Source of the DNA: Lachancea kluyveri NRRL Y-12651
Taxonomy: Eukaryota; Ascomycota; Saccharomycetes; Saccharomycetales; Saccharomycetaceae
Length of the DNA: 64,000 bases
Assembly: GCA_000149225.2 (NCBI GenBank)
Contig: CM000688.1
Coordinates: 496,001-560,000, forward strand
Reading direction: 5' to 3'
A program made the position numbers and the translations under genes. Shown in pieces: positions 31,801 to 41,099 of this stretch. How positions within the stretch are numbered: the stretch's first letter is position 1; the number at the start of each line of letters is the position of its first letter. The notes beneath the pieces are model-generated. The model saw nothing but the letters and a program-made list of their open reading frames with translations. It searched no databases and was not told the origin of the DNA.

Positions 31801-33528
31801 ATTGGGGTTAGAGAATCAGACGTGGTAAATAAAACTTTCAAGGCAATAATTTTGCTAACCAATATGTTGCATATTGAAGACTTTGACGGTTCTAGTGAAT
31901 ACTTCAAACCTATTCCTCCACAGAGATTAAATATGATTATCAGCTCCATGAACAGGTGGCTTGATAGTGACATCTGCTATGAGGAGTCTTTCGGGATTGT
32001 CAGACTAGCCCTGTTGAGATTTATTACATCGCTCATCAACATTCCATCTGTGCACGAGATGGGAGATAGTATATTCGATCTTTGCATAAGGCTTTTATCC
32101 GACTCCTTAAATCTATGTCAACTAGATGATACGCCATACTTATTTGAATTAAGGGTTTACACTATTAGGTTTTACCAAACCTTGTTCAAGCTTCTTGAGG
32201 AGGGTCTTTTTGACAAAGATATGTGGACTGAACACCGAGAAGAAATAGAAGAGGGTCTGGTAGAATTATGCTTTGTCAATTTTGGGCCCGAATTGAACAA
32301 CCAGGCATCAACCTTATTCTACCAGTCTTTGAACACTGTTATTGGATCATTGTCCACAAAAGCGTTACTTCCTAATTACAACAGATTTTTTGAACAATTT
32401 TTATCTGAGAATCTTACAAATATCAATAGGACGAGAGTCTCGGTTAATGTCTTGCGAAGATTAATCTTGGTGAAACAACAGGATCTTTTGATCGAATTCG
32501 AATTAAGAAAGAGTACTATTTCTTCGGATAACAATAATGAACTTTACGACTCCAAGTTACCAGAGGATTTGTTGCTCAAATTGATTGACGAAGTCCCAGA
32601 AGAATACTTGGAATATGAGGATGAGTTCGTGTTTATAAGATATTTGTGGGATTGGTATTTGGTGTTATCGTTCTTCAAGGACATCTCCTATGATTTACGT
32701 CAAAGATACATTGACCAACTGAAAAAAGATGGTTTGATTGAAAAGCTTTTTAACTTTATCTCAGAGCAAGTTGATCTTCAGGATTCTGAGTTTTGGAATC
32801 ATATTGGGAAAGAAACTATCCTTCATTATGATATCAATGAAACTGGATGTTCTCCATATAGAGCAGATGTGGTAATGGAATGCAAAAAGTTATTAATCCA
32901 TATGATGTATGATTCCTTTAACAATGTCGGCTCTATCACAAGCAACTGGTGGTTGAATATCAAGGACAGATCTTTGCAAGCGAAGATTGAAAAATTTGTC
33001 TCACGATACATATCACCAATATTGATAAAGCATGAGTTGGACCAAGTTGCCTCTAAAATCTCCAAGCTTACTTCTCAAGACGAAAGCTTAACCATCAAGA
33101 TCAACACCATCATTCACGAGATCAAAGCTAGTTATTTGATCGATGAGCAAAAACTGGAGATATTGTTTAAATTACCCTCTAACTATCCGCTAACCAATGT
33201 ACAAGTACACGGAGTCTCTCGAGTTGGTATCAATGAACAGAAGTGGAAATCTTGGATTTTGTCAACACAGAGAGTCATTACCGGTATGAATGGATCTGTG
33301 ATGGATTCTTTAGAGTTATTTACCAAGAACGTGAACTTACAGTTCTCCGGATTTGAAGAATGTGCTATTTGTTACTCCATCCTACATGCAGTCGATAGGA
33401 AATTGCCTACTAAGACCTGTCCAACTTGTAACAATAAATTTCATGGCGCATGCTTATACAAATGGTTCAGATCTTCTGGTAACAATACTTGTCCAATGTG
33501 TCGTAGTGAAATTCCGTTTAATAGATAG
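28855..33528 (+). CDS. RKR1: Rkr1/Ltn1, E3 ligase of ribosome-associated quality control
   Basis: From the ATG at 28855 the product is 1557 residues (1562 in S. cerevisiae) and begins MSFNVNTFQQYSSDFGLG, matching the conserved Listerin N-terminus; an in-frame ATG at 28783 adds 24 unlikely residues. The bulk is alpha-helical HEAT/ARM-type repeat. The C-terminus is a RING domain: CAICYSI.., CPTCNNKFHGACLYKWFRSS, CPMCRSEIPFN. Rkr1 ubiquitinates nascent chains stalled on 60S subunits. It stands on the opposite strand to that expected from its place after FAA in the deduced order, as part of an inverted block with GNT1 and HSH49. Confidence 0.96.
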   Translation: MSFNVNTFQQYSSDFGLGHNGVKVSLNYFDGIPEQNLLNALASNELKMIFKYLLKRDETTKEKALNDLLKLVNSFEQNEWLFQDDIFSLCWSQVYAKLITSDSKAIRVLSHEFTAKFIKLLNKRVSKFLKDFMPLLLSGIYDSDTSVARSCTEFVSFCFNNDPKKIYALWKMFHDQILNFVREIVIVESGETLSDERYVSKEDSNLRYTRVITNAICVLIHLLRSSDSSFTKSEAHHEILSNEDLWKYLSLKKVDNLRTYHALLQLIDLLSSTEYLSSNKDVLKMSSKRLLKSIAQVSSKNLLKVSPVLPQMLYTLSELNAYKKGKFWSYDKTSKDKLLSFLSLGAGNSDPTYYHALYQLYKELAETNDLLDYKLEWLPLWRRNVKMESERRILGRNGKKLLQECWKYNLLFTRDASSEQAQEVNALVDKDILKTLEKKSLKQFPELTDLFKNVITQDTLLNQIQDLLSSSKDVEYSKDEYLDNLVNLLIVSPQSETYLQSLAASAFKSIEGANDYTSSYGFKIYDYFIKSNVTILESEISNFIYELPTMIDKSFYEIPSTIMADYSKSAFVDHDNIDSQFVFFKDFLLAFLSLDISKNEIIKLLDQFGVSVLEKMVNDSVEFREFIKLYVETYDFSDKLIFTSKIISGPTLEMLYFRAANIDKMFEFCEYSLALPPRVYIHFLETTDFLDTAMFEQSGLMADKLNNVVMPVAKENKAIAMRVATAILNRVTTSTSRIEQSIIDNAVFLVESNPNVAKEFFPTDIYSLLEKYVTHIDYQICLVNPLSINAHLLDVSTEPMDLKLTEKALRYGLFLDSLVKRLPNFLSYDLLLLITILNEFAADYNCISPKPIDYFQDFENTLFNSNDYDLSFAEVASAIIDPASSNNELLTRLVTTDGISELVVFYNCRILYKILTNSIDYISLSKFNDCVAIDRYISAVIRGKDIGDKQMLLAGTLLSTVAKFNTKSVVLDRTRNILAAEMIGVRESDVVNKTFKAIILLTNMLHIEDFDGSSEYFKPIPPQRLNMIISSMNRWLDSDICYEESFGIVRLALLRFITSLINIPSVHEMGDSIFDLCIRLLSDSLNLCQLDDTPYLFELRVYTIRFYQTLFKLLEEGLFDKDMWTEHREEIEEGLVELCFVNFGPELNNQASTLFYQSLNTVIGSLSTKALLPNYNRFFEQFLSENLTNINRTRVSVNVLRRLILVKQQDLLIEFELRKSTISSDNNNELYDSKLPEDLLLKLIDEVPEEYLEYEDEFVFIRYLWDWYLVLSFFKDISYDLRQRYIDQLKKDGLIEKLFNFISEQVDLQDSEFWNHIGKETILHYDINETGCSPYRADVVMECKKLLIHMMYDSFNNVGSITSNWWLNIKDRSLQAKIEKFVSRYISPILIKHELDQVASKISKLTSQDESLTIKINTIIHEIKASYLIDEQKLEILFKLPSNYPLTNVQVHGVSRVGINEQKWKSWILSTQRVITGMNGSVMDSLELFTKNVNLQFSGFEECAICYSILHAVDRKLPTKTCPTCNNKFHGACLYKWFRSSGNNTCPMCRSEIPFNR

Positions 33529-34807
33529 AATAATTTCATATAGTTGATTGATATTAGTATTTTTTTGATATAAATGTTTAGAGATTGATTTTTTTTTCTT
33601 TGACTCGTTATACGTTGTTCTTATGAGTGAGTGCGTGTTTACGTATTACTTTGTACCAGAGTTGTACCGGTAGAATATTTACACGCTTTAAAGTTAGCAA
33701 TTCGATATAAGCAACTAATTTATACGACAAGAGTATAGTTCTTGTTTATACAGATATTCTTTGTGTGAAACTCAGTATAGTTAAAACGCCTGTGACTACT
33801 TGTCATATTTCTTCATTGGTTTTCTTTACTATTAAGATCAGTCTTAAAGGCAATCCTGAACTTTTGTTACTAGTCGCATATAAAAATGTCCAGCTTCAAA
33901 CATCTAATAGAAAGTAAAGAATGATATCTAGAATGTTTAGGAATATAAACATACCACATTTGCTGTGTATCTAAGTGCATCTGACTAAGAATAATTATTA
34001 TTCGTTTCAAATTTTCTAATAGGACGTACAGCACCCAGGTATTTTTACGCAGTTGTCATTAGGGGAAATGGCAGAGGTATATGCACAAGATATTTTTTAG
34101 CAATCCATGGTGAAATATGTGCTGCTTTCAGTCTTTCATTGGATCATAGCTGCTCCCACTATTATGTCAAAATGTTTAGTCTTTCTTCCCTTCGAATGTT
34201 ATTTTCGTATGCTGATGATGCGGAACGTTGAATAATTGATTCAAAATGCATTTACTGTGTAAGAGCATGACGTGGTAGGCATTGATTAGTTCATTGTCTC
34301 CGACAGAAGATTGCAGGAGCCTAAAAGATCAAAAGAGCACTGAACATTTTAATTATTAGAGTACAAATGTATCAGAGTTTTAGTTGAAGATCCATGGGTA
34401 AGAGGGCTGTAATTAATTCATTATAATCGAAATTTATAGACCGATTTATGCTTATTTACATACTTAATTCCGGGAGGGACAAAAGAAAACCTCTGACGGA
34501 TTTCTTTACAGCACTTTATAAAGAAAACTTTGTTGACCACACATCAATATAGAATCAAATACTACTTCTGGTTTACCTGAGAGGCAGGCCTTTTCACTAT
34601 GTTATTGATCAACGAATTGAGTATTCCTCTTACGTTAGTGGCATATTTCAGCATGAGTTTAATGTAATTATATCATTATAAACGTTTATAGCGAATATGC
34701 ATAAGGATAAAAGAGCTCGGGCTTTTTGTCAATGGTTCAACTTCCATCAAAAGTGGTCTTACGGTAGAATACCAAGTCAATTTTTTACGCAAATATTATA
34801 TGAACCT
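33529..34807. other. Intergenic, 1.28 kb
   Basis: This long AT-rich region lies between RKR1 and GNT1. The frame of GNT1 is open upstream to 34697, but the added N-terminus is not family-like. No RNA gene or repeat was identified by eye. Confidence 0.45.
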
Positions 34808-36274
34808 ATGGTGCTTATATCTAAAAGAAGGCTTAAACCAATTTTGCTTGTAATAGTACTTTTGTTAACCGTTTCATTGGTGGCCAATGGAGTCGTTCAA
34901 TTTCAATTAAACAAAGAAATTAAATACTACAAGAACTTCTTTCAGAAAAAGAAAGACGGGCTGAGCGATATCTACGACCCTTTAAATATTAAAGAGATCC
35001 CTTATGAGACAATCAACCAGCTATACGACCAAAGAAAGGTTCGTGAAGAAAAGAATGAGGAGCCGATTAGGTGGGATAAGTTCGCATATGTTAACTATGT
35101 TACCGAAAATGGCTACCTTTGCAATACGGTGTTGCAATTCAAAAAGTTGAAACAGGCTGGCACAAAAGCTAAGCTTTTATTGCTAATTTCTTCAGATTTA
35201 CTCGATTCAGATGCTTTGAATGCCGATGAAACAAGACACCTTTTAGATACCTTGAAGGGGATAGCACCAGATCAGGTTATTGTAAAGCCAATTGAGAGCG
35301 TCGTAAAACTACGGGACTATACACCATGGAACAAGAGTTTAACTAAGTTGCTGGTGTTTAATCAGACTGAATTTGACCGTATTGTGTATCTTGATAATGA
35401 CGCTACTGTAAATGACCAGATGGACGAATTATTTTTTTTGCCATCTTACATTAAATTTGCAGCACCATTAGCGTACTGGTTTTTGACTGATAATGATCTT
35501 ATCGATGCCTATCGTGAGGTTAAAGAGGAAGAGAAATGGCAAATTAATTTGAATACGTATATCAAAAAACTAGGCATCAGAATTGGAAAGGGTATGCAAA
35601 TCTACAACCATTTGCCTAACTTACCACCTTCACTTTTTTTGAACTCCAAAAATGTTGCGCAAGAAATCATCCAATCTACATCTTCTGCTTCCCCATTGTT
35701 CAACTTCCGAAATGGGGGTAAAAATAAGATCAAATTAGCCTCCAACTTGATGGTTATTATTCCGTCTCAGGAGACGTTCCAAAGTATTTTGAATGTTGCT
35801 TTACCCAAAGCGATTCAGAAAAAAGAGTATTATGACATGGATTTGATTAACGACCAACTGTACGACCTGAAAAAGATAATATACTATCAGTTTAAATTGT
35901 TCCGCAAGTTGAAGGAACACTTTGTTCCGGAGGTTTTAGTATTACCGTTTGCCAAGTATGGCCTACTTACGGGATCTGTTAAAAAAAGAGAGCACTACAA
36001 GTTGCTTAAGAACGATATCCTGGGTTATAAGCGGCTCGACGAAAATGGCGAGGATATAGAACAGGATTTACAAACAGTCCTCGGTAGCTGTAAGTACATT
36101 CATTATTCAGACTACCCTCTGGGTAAACCTTGGTACTACGGCTCGGTCAAGGAATTCGAGTGTACTGTTGATTTGAAAAAAAGTGAAAATATAGAGGATG
36201 ACGAACAAGCATGCAAAACCTGGAATTTTATATACGAAGACTATTTCGAAAAAAGGAAAGCTTGTTTTTTCTGA
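34808..36274 (+). CDS. GNT1: Gnt1, Golgi N-acetylglucosaminyltransferase
   Basis: Starting at MVLISKRRLKPILLV the product is 488 residues (491 in S. cerevisiae, which begins M.LISKRR). It is a type II Golgi protein: a short basic cytosolic tail, one membrane anchor at about residues 10-30, then the catalytic domain. TPWNKSLTKLLVFNQTEFDR and IVYLDNDATVND contain the DxD metal-binding motif of GT8-type glycosyltransferases. Gnt1 adds GlcNAc to N-glycans in the medial Golgi. In Sc the gene is next to HSH49, as here. An upstream ATG at 34697 would put 37 residues before the anchor. Confidence 0.95.
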   Translation: MVLISKRRLKPILLVIVLLLTVSLVANGVVQFQLNKEIKYYKNFFQKKKDGLSDIYDPLNIKEIPYETINQLYDQRKVREEKNEEPIRWDKFAYVNYVTENGYLCNTVLQFKKLKQAGTKAKLLLLISSDLLDSDALNADETRHLLDTLKGIAPDQVIVKPIESVVKLRDYTPWNKSLTKLLVFNQTEFDRIVYLDNDATVNDQMDELFFLPSYIKFAAPLAYWFLTDNDLIDAYREVKEEEKWQINLNTYIKKLGIRIGKGMQIYNHLPNLPPSLFLNSKNVAQEIIQSTSSASPLFNFRNGGKNKIKLASNLMVIIPSQETFQSILNVALPKAIQKKEYYDMDLINDQLYDLKKIIYYQFKLFRKLKEHFVPEVLVLPFAKYGLLTGSVKKREHYKLLKNDILGYKRLDENGEDIEQDLQTVLGSCKYIHYSDYPLGKPWYYGSVKEFECTVDLKKSENIEDDEQACKTWNFIYEDYFEKRKACFF

Positions 36275-36444
36275 ATACCACCAAAATTATTATGTGAACA
36301 TTTATGTAGCTTATCCAAGAACCAGCATGACCTTGTTTTATGTGATGGCTTCCATTACCAATTAATGACGAGGGATAAAAATATATACATACATTGATTT
36401 TATTTACCATTAGACTTTTTGAGTTTTCTGCATCCTTTCACCGC

Positions 36445-37074
36445 TTATGCCAACGTTACGCCATGTTTTTTTGCCTCCTTGTCTAACAATCTTTCTACCT
36501 CATCACCATGTTTTTCATTACCCTTTTCATCTTTAAAGGCATAATCCACTGAAATACTCCTGTTGAACACGATTTGGTTATTCAACTTTGCCAAAGCCTG
36601 GTCAGAATCGTCAAATGTTGTGTAATAGATATAGGCACATTTATAATCTGCCTGCTTGACGTGAAAGATCTCAGGTTGTTTGCTAAAGGGGCCAAACTTA
36701 CCAAATATTTTAGCGAGTGCCGCAACATCAACCAAGTCGTCTAAATTTTTGACAAACAGTTTGGCGCCAATTTCTACATGTTTACTTGGCTGCGATGCTG
36801 CAGTATTACTGTTCGCCCTTCTAACTTTCAAAGTTCTGTTGTACAACTGGACAGTATTATTCATTACCTTTACCACGTAGTCTGCATCTTCCTTCGTGAA
36901 AAACTCTATGAATGCGTAGCCCTGATGAGTATCTAGGATTTTATCCCTTGGGTATCGTATTTTTGAGATGGGACTTACCTGGATAAAAAGTTCGTATAGT
37001 AGATCCTTGGTAACATTTGGGTCAATGTTCCCGATATATAAAGTCGTTTCAGGGTTATTTAATGGGGAGTCCAT
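36445..37074 (-). CDS. HSH49: Hsh49, SF3b subunit of U2 snRNP
   Basis: This 209-residue protein (213 in S. cerevisiae) is the counterpart of human SF3B4/SAP49. It has two RRM domains: TTLYIGNIDPNVTKDLLYEL with RNP1-like QGYAFIEFF (about 10-85), and AKLFVKNLDDLVDVAALAKI with YKCAYIYYTTFDD (about 100-180). It binds Cus1 and pre-mRNA near the branch site. It converges with GNT1 across a 170-bp gap. Confidence 0.96.
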   Translation of the reverse strand: MDSPLNNPETTLYIGNIDPNVTKDLLYELFIQVSPISKIRYPRDKILDTHQGYAFIEFFTKEDADYVVKVMNNTVQLYNRTLKVRRANSNTAASQPSKHVEIGAKLFVKNLDDLVDVAALAKIFGKFGPFSKQPEIFHVKQADYKCAYIYYTTFDDSDQALAKLNNQIVFNRSISVDYAFKDEKGNEKHGDEVERLLDKEAKKHGVTLA

Positions 37075-38859
37075 CTTCTAACGGCTAAAAGTACGGCTAG
37101 GCCTTGACTTCTCCAGCAGTGAACAGTATAGCTTGAGGCCCTACACAGACTATTCAAGAAAATCATGTTGTGAATTTACCCGGCCCTTACATCTGGAAAA
37201 TTTTTCTATCACTCAAAAATATTCTCTTCACACTTCTTGTTATTCTGTCTACCTGTTTAATTAAAACACCAAGTTGAACTTTACCGTTTCAGTTGCCTCT
37301 ATATAAAGAAGAATTTGTTAGAACACACAGTGTTTCTAAGTTTCCGTCTTTTCTTTCGTTTGGATTGTTTACGGTCGTTCTTGTCATCCCAAACTACCTA
37401 TAGCAAATGAGATTGATGAGATATATGAAAATTTTTAACGAACCAGTGTCCCACCTATCTATTCCTTCCGTTCAAGACTCTTCTTGTCATTAGATGGATC
37501 GATTCATTTACTAATAGCTTTGCTGTGAAAAAACAGAGAATTTGAAGATCCAGACACGAGTGTTAAGGTCAGCTCTTTGTTGACTGTCTTTTTTTTGCTC
37601 TTCTCTAATGCAGTCTAGAAATTAAACCGATTTTTTGGTTCTGTATTTTGGCTTTAAACACTTTGGCTCATTCACTCCGAGGTTCACAAGCGTCATACTA
37701 ATGGGTTTTTCGTTAGTTAGAGGTTAGACAGGTATTTCATACGTTTCACTTCCATACAGTATGATATCTTCTATCACCTCTCGTATTGACAAATGTGAAA
37801 CAAAGGAGGGCGTTTTGCTTTTGACTTGATGTGTTGGAAAGTTTTCAAAATTCGGCTCCAAATGTGGTTGTCTTTGATCTTTAGAACCGAATTGGGTGGG
37901 AAGCAGATGGAGAATTGTTTTAAAAATGGGACAATGAGAAAAACTGTCTTGCTCGATCCCGTATCTTCATCTTCGGAAGTTTTTTCCTTATGGCAACTCC
38001 TTTAGTGTTTGCATATCTTTTTTTTTTTTTGAGATGGAGAGAGGAAGTGGGTCGTTAGAAATTCTAGATTGCATCTTTTTTTTTGTTTTAGGAAGGATTT
38101 GAACAGCTGATCAATACCAGACGTTTAGCGAAGGCCGTTTTGTCAGGGGATTTAGAAATGTGCGTCTAGATCTTCTAAGAGGTTTCACCATGCGGTTGTG
38201 TCATAGACAGAATTTGAACCCGTTTAATCGCTCTTCTATTGAATATTCTCCGTAATAGTTTGCAGTTTCATACACGGGTTACATAAGTGTATACGTATAT
38301 AATAGTAGTGATCTATCCGTAGAGTAAAAACATGTCAGAATACTATGGAATAATCCATCGCAGTAATATCACTCTAGTAGACGTACAAGATGCTTTAACC
38401 GTTTTGGGTAGATACTGGATACTTCGTCTCCGTAACGGTTGAAAAATTTTTTCAGGAAGGGTCCACTCTTTTAGGTATATCATCTCTCTTATTCTTTGCT
38501 GTTCATCTTTCTTTACACAACTAGTAGACTAACAATCGAAACAAGTACTCTACAGTACTGATAACTTTTATTCCTTGGTTTCTAACATTGTTTTAGGCTC
38601 TCTAAGAACGCAGCTCTTTTGTCTCTATTAATATTATTATCTTTTAAGAACAACTCCTATATGCCAAGTGAGGACGTATCCTTCTTGTACAACAGACCAG
38701 CTAAACCACGATAACATAGTTTAACAAAAACAGAGAACCATAAGAAAGAATACTTAGATTCAACAAAAGTATCACTCACTGAAGATAAAAGCAAAAAATT
38801 CAAAATAAAAATAAAAATAAAAATAAAAATAAAAAAATAAATCACTGATCGCATATTAA
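37075..38859. other. Long intergenic between HSH49 and SPE2
   Basis: This 1.8-kb region has no open frame of note and is T-rich with several poly(T) tracts (e.g. 38019-38030). No tRNA, LTR or snoRNA could be supported. It is the right-hand edge of the inverted RKR1-GNT1-HSH49 block. The last 200 bases hold a short upstream ORF and an AAATA repeat before SPE2. Confidence 0.5.
38661..38714 (+). promoter_or_regulatory. Candidate upstream ORF of SPE2
   Basis: This short frame codes for MPSEDVSFLYNRPAKPR and ends 145 bp before the SPE2 ATG. It is the only ATG in the roughly 200 bases before SPE2. Polyamine control of S-adenosylmethionine decarboxylase through an upstream ORF is known in mammals and plants; whether this one acts so is a guess, and it must lie within the mRNA leader for the idea to hold. 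Confidence 0.35.
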
Positions 38860-40068
38860 ATGACCGTTTCCATCAACGAATTGACCAACCACACCTACAT
38901 TGACCACGAACTCTCTGTCAACTTAGACTCCACTGACGCGTTTGAAGGCCCTGAAAAGCTACTAGAAATTTGGTTTTACCCTAGCCGTAAGACCATCCCT
39001 ACTCAAGGCGGAGAGAAGAAAACTTTACGCTCTATTTCCTTTGAAAACTGGGTTCAAATTTTAAAACTAGTCAAATGCGAGGTTTTATCGATTAAAAGTA
39101 CTGAAAAAATGGATGCCTTCCTCTTGAGTGAATCTTCGATGTTTGTTTGTGACCACAAGTTGACTTTGAAAACATGCGGTACTACCACTACCTTGTTTTG
39201 CCTTGAGGAGCTGTTCGGCCTCGTTCAGAGAGAGCTTGGTTGGAGCTATTTGAACCCAAAGTATGACAGGATCCATCCTTTTAAAGTTTTTTACTCAAGA
39301 CGCTGTTTCATGTTTCCCTTGAGACAACGCTCTATCCATAAGAACTGGTGTGACGAAGTCGAATATTTGAACAAGTTTTTCTGTTTAGGTAAGAGCTACC
39401 TTGTGGGTAGAAATGACGAAGGTAACCATTGGAATTTATACGTTACTGAAACCAACTCTGAACTGGGGGATTTAGAAGGTGACGATATGCAGGATGAGGA
39501 GAACGACGACGACGAAACTTTGGAAATATTGATGACTGGATTGGATGCTTCCAAAGCACAGCAATTTGTTACCGATCGAAAACCCGGCGTAGAAATCGGT
39601 GAAGACCATGACAACGGCCACTCCTTGGGCTTGGTGACCACTCAGCAAACTAAGTTGGACCAAGTTTACGACAATAACGCCAATTTCTCTTTCCACCACG
39701 ACGCGTTTGCGTTCACCCCCTGCGGATACTCCTCTAACTTGATCTTAGATGAAGAGTACTATTATACTTTGCATGTTACTCCGGAAAAGGGCTGGTCATA
39801 TGCATCCTTTGAATCTAATGTCCCTGTTTCAGCAGTCAGCGACGGCACTCAGGATAACATTGACGTTATGAAACGTGTTTTGAACGTATTTAAGCCTTCG
39901 GCCTTCTGCCTAACGTTTTTTGCCAAAGACATTATGAACAAGAACTTCACGAAATTGATGAAGTTCTGCGGCGGTACTGAAGATTATGTTAAGAAGGATA
40001 GAATTATTTACGACTTGGATGATTACCATTTGTTGTATTTGAGGTTTGAACTTCGTCAAGATGATTAG
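38860..40068 (+). CDS. SPE2: S-adenosylmethionine decarboxylase proenzyme
   Basis: This 402-residue proenzyme (396 in S. cerevisiae) yields decarboxylated SAM for spermidine and spermine synthesis. The self-cleavage site LLSESSMFVCDHKLTLKTCG is intact: cleavage falls between Glu91 and Ser92, and Ser92 becomes the pyruvoyl group. The conserved Cys of KTCGTTT and the later block HHDAFAFTPCGYSSN, with LDEEYYYTLHVTPEKGWSYA, complete the active site. An acidic insert DEENDDDETL near residue 213 is a species feature. In Sc it lies elsewhere on chromosome XV (YOL052C), so this neighbourhood differs. Confidence 0.97.
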   Translation: MTVSINELTNHTYIDHELSVNLDSTDAFEGPEKLLEIWFYPSRKTIPTQGGEKKTLRSISFENWVQILKLVKCEVLSIKSTEKMDAFLLSESSMFVCDHKLTLKTCGTTTTLFCLEELFGLVQRELGWSYLNPKYDRIHPFKVFYSRRCFMFPLRQRSIHKNWCDEVEYLNKFFCLGKSYLVGRNDEGNHWNLYVTETNSELGDLEGDDMQDEENDDDETLEILMTGLDASKAQQFVTDRKPGVEIGEDHDNGHSLGLVTTQQTKLDQVYDNNANFSFHHDAFAFTPCGYSSNLILDEEYYYTLHVTPEKGWSYASFESNVPVSAVSDGTQDNIDVMKRVLNVFKPSAFCLTFFAKDIMNKNFTKLMKFCGGTEDYVKKDRIIYDLDDYHLLYLRFELRQDD

Positions 40069-41099
40069 GAAGGTTTTATTAGTTTTTTTTTTTTTGTGAT
40101 TTATTTTTTTTTTCGTCGAGGTGACTGTACACTTCCAATAATTATCCTTTTCGTTAGCTATCTGAACAATATTTGCTATATGCTTTCTACTAGTATTATC
40201 ATTTTATTTATCATTTACACCCTAAGCGTTGAGAAAAATACATGCTTGTTCTAATACGGATTAAAGTAAACTTGTAGGTAACCTGGTTAACAACTTTAGA
40301 TGCCTTTTTTTATCGATTGTGAGAACAGTTTAGTTTCTAGTATAACCAGTAAGTTAGCCTTGTCACTCGCTTCTAGTCTTTAGAGCTCAGAAACGTTCAT
40401 GTGACTGTTAAAACTGAGAGCTTGTATGGAAAGTATCACAAGAAGGAGAATCTACATCTCTGAGCACTTTTGGAAAAAAGAAAAAAAATAACGGGCGATT
40501 TAGTAAAATGTATTGTAACTTTTGTCTTCATTTCCACCTCTTCGTATTATATTGTTTGTTTGTCTTGGCATTCATGACATTTAAAAGTGAACCTTTGGAG
40601 CTTCAAAAACATGAAAATTCGCGCAGTCTCAAGTACGTAATAATACTCAGTGCTCTTGTAGAAGATTTGGAATAAGGGGACACACAAGATCTTTAACGAC
40701 AGCAGAATAAGGTGTAGTCATGGAAAGAGATGTATGTTGAAAATTTGAAGTAGAAAATAAGCAAAAAACCTCAAGGCCATCACACACCGAGAATAATAGC
40801 ATAGTACATACTCCTATATTACACACTTTCTGTAAACGGTGAAAGAGGTTTCTTAAACGTTACTTGATTTGTCTGCACTAGACCTCACGTCCAAAGTTGG
40901 GAAGGACTATAAAACATGAAGAGAGGGGCGTGTGTGTGTGTGTGATCAATCTTACTTTTCGGGATTTTACGGATTTGTCGCCAGCATAATAGCAAACGGC
41001 AAATTGTGTGGGTGAGGTTTTAAAAGGTATAAAAGGGGAAAAGACTACAGACCAATTTAGTAAGCCAAATTAAAAAGCATAATAATCTAAGTAACCGAC
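40069..41099. other. GAD1 upstream region
   Basis: This 1.03-kb region has T tracts after the SPE2 stop, a TG repeat at about 40929-40943, and a TATA box near 41028. No gene is recognised. Confidence 0.5.
41028..41035 (+). promoter_or_regulatory. TATA box and AGGGG element of GAD1
   Basis: TATAAAAG lies 72 bp before the ATG and runs straight into AGGGG, the stress-response-element core recognised by Msn2/4. This fits stress-induced expression of GAD1 but is short enough to occur by chance. Confidence 0.5.

Noticed and set aside
37400-37600. TGATGA-like C box suggesting a box C/D snoRNA
   Set aside because: No matching D box and terminal stem were found at a suitable distance.
38190-38230. 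T-arm-like sequence GGGTTCAAATTC on the minus strand
   Set aside because: The putative stem is weak and no D arm, anticodon arm or acceptor stem could be built around it.
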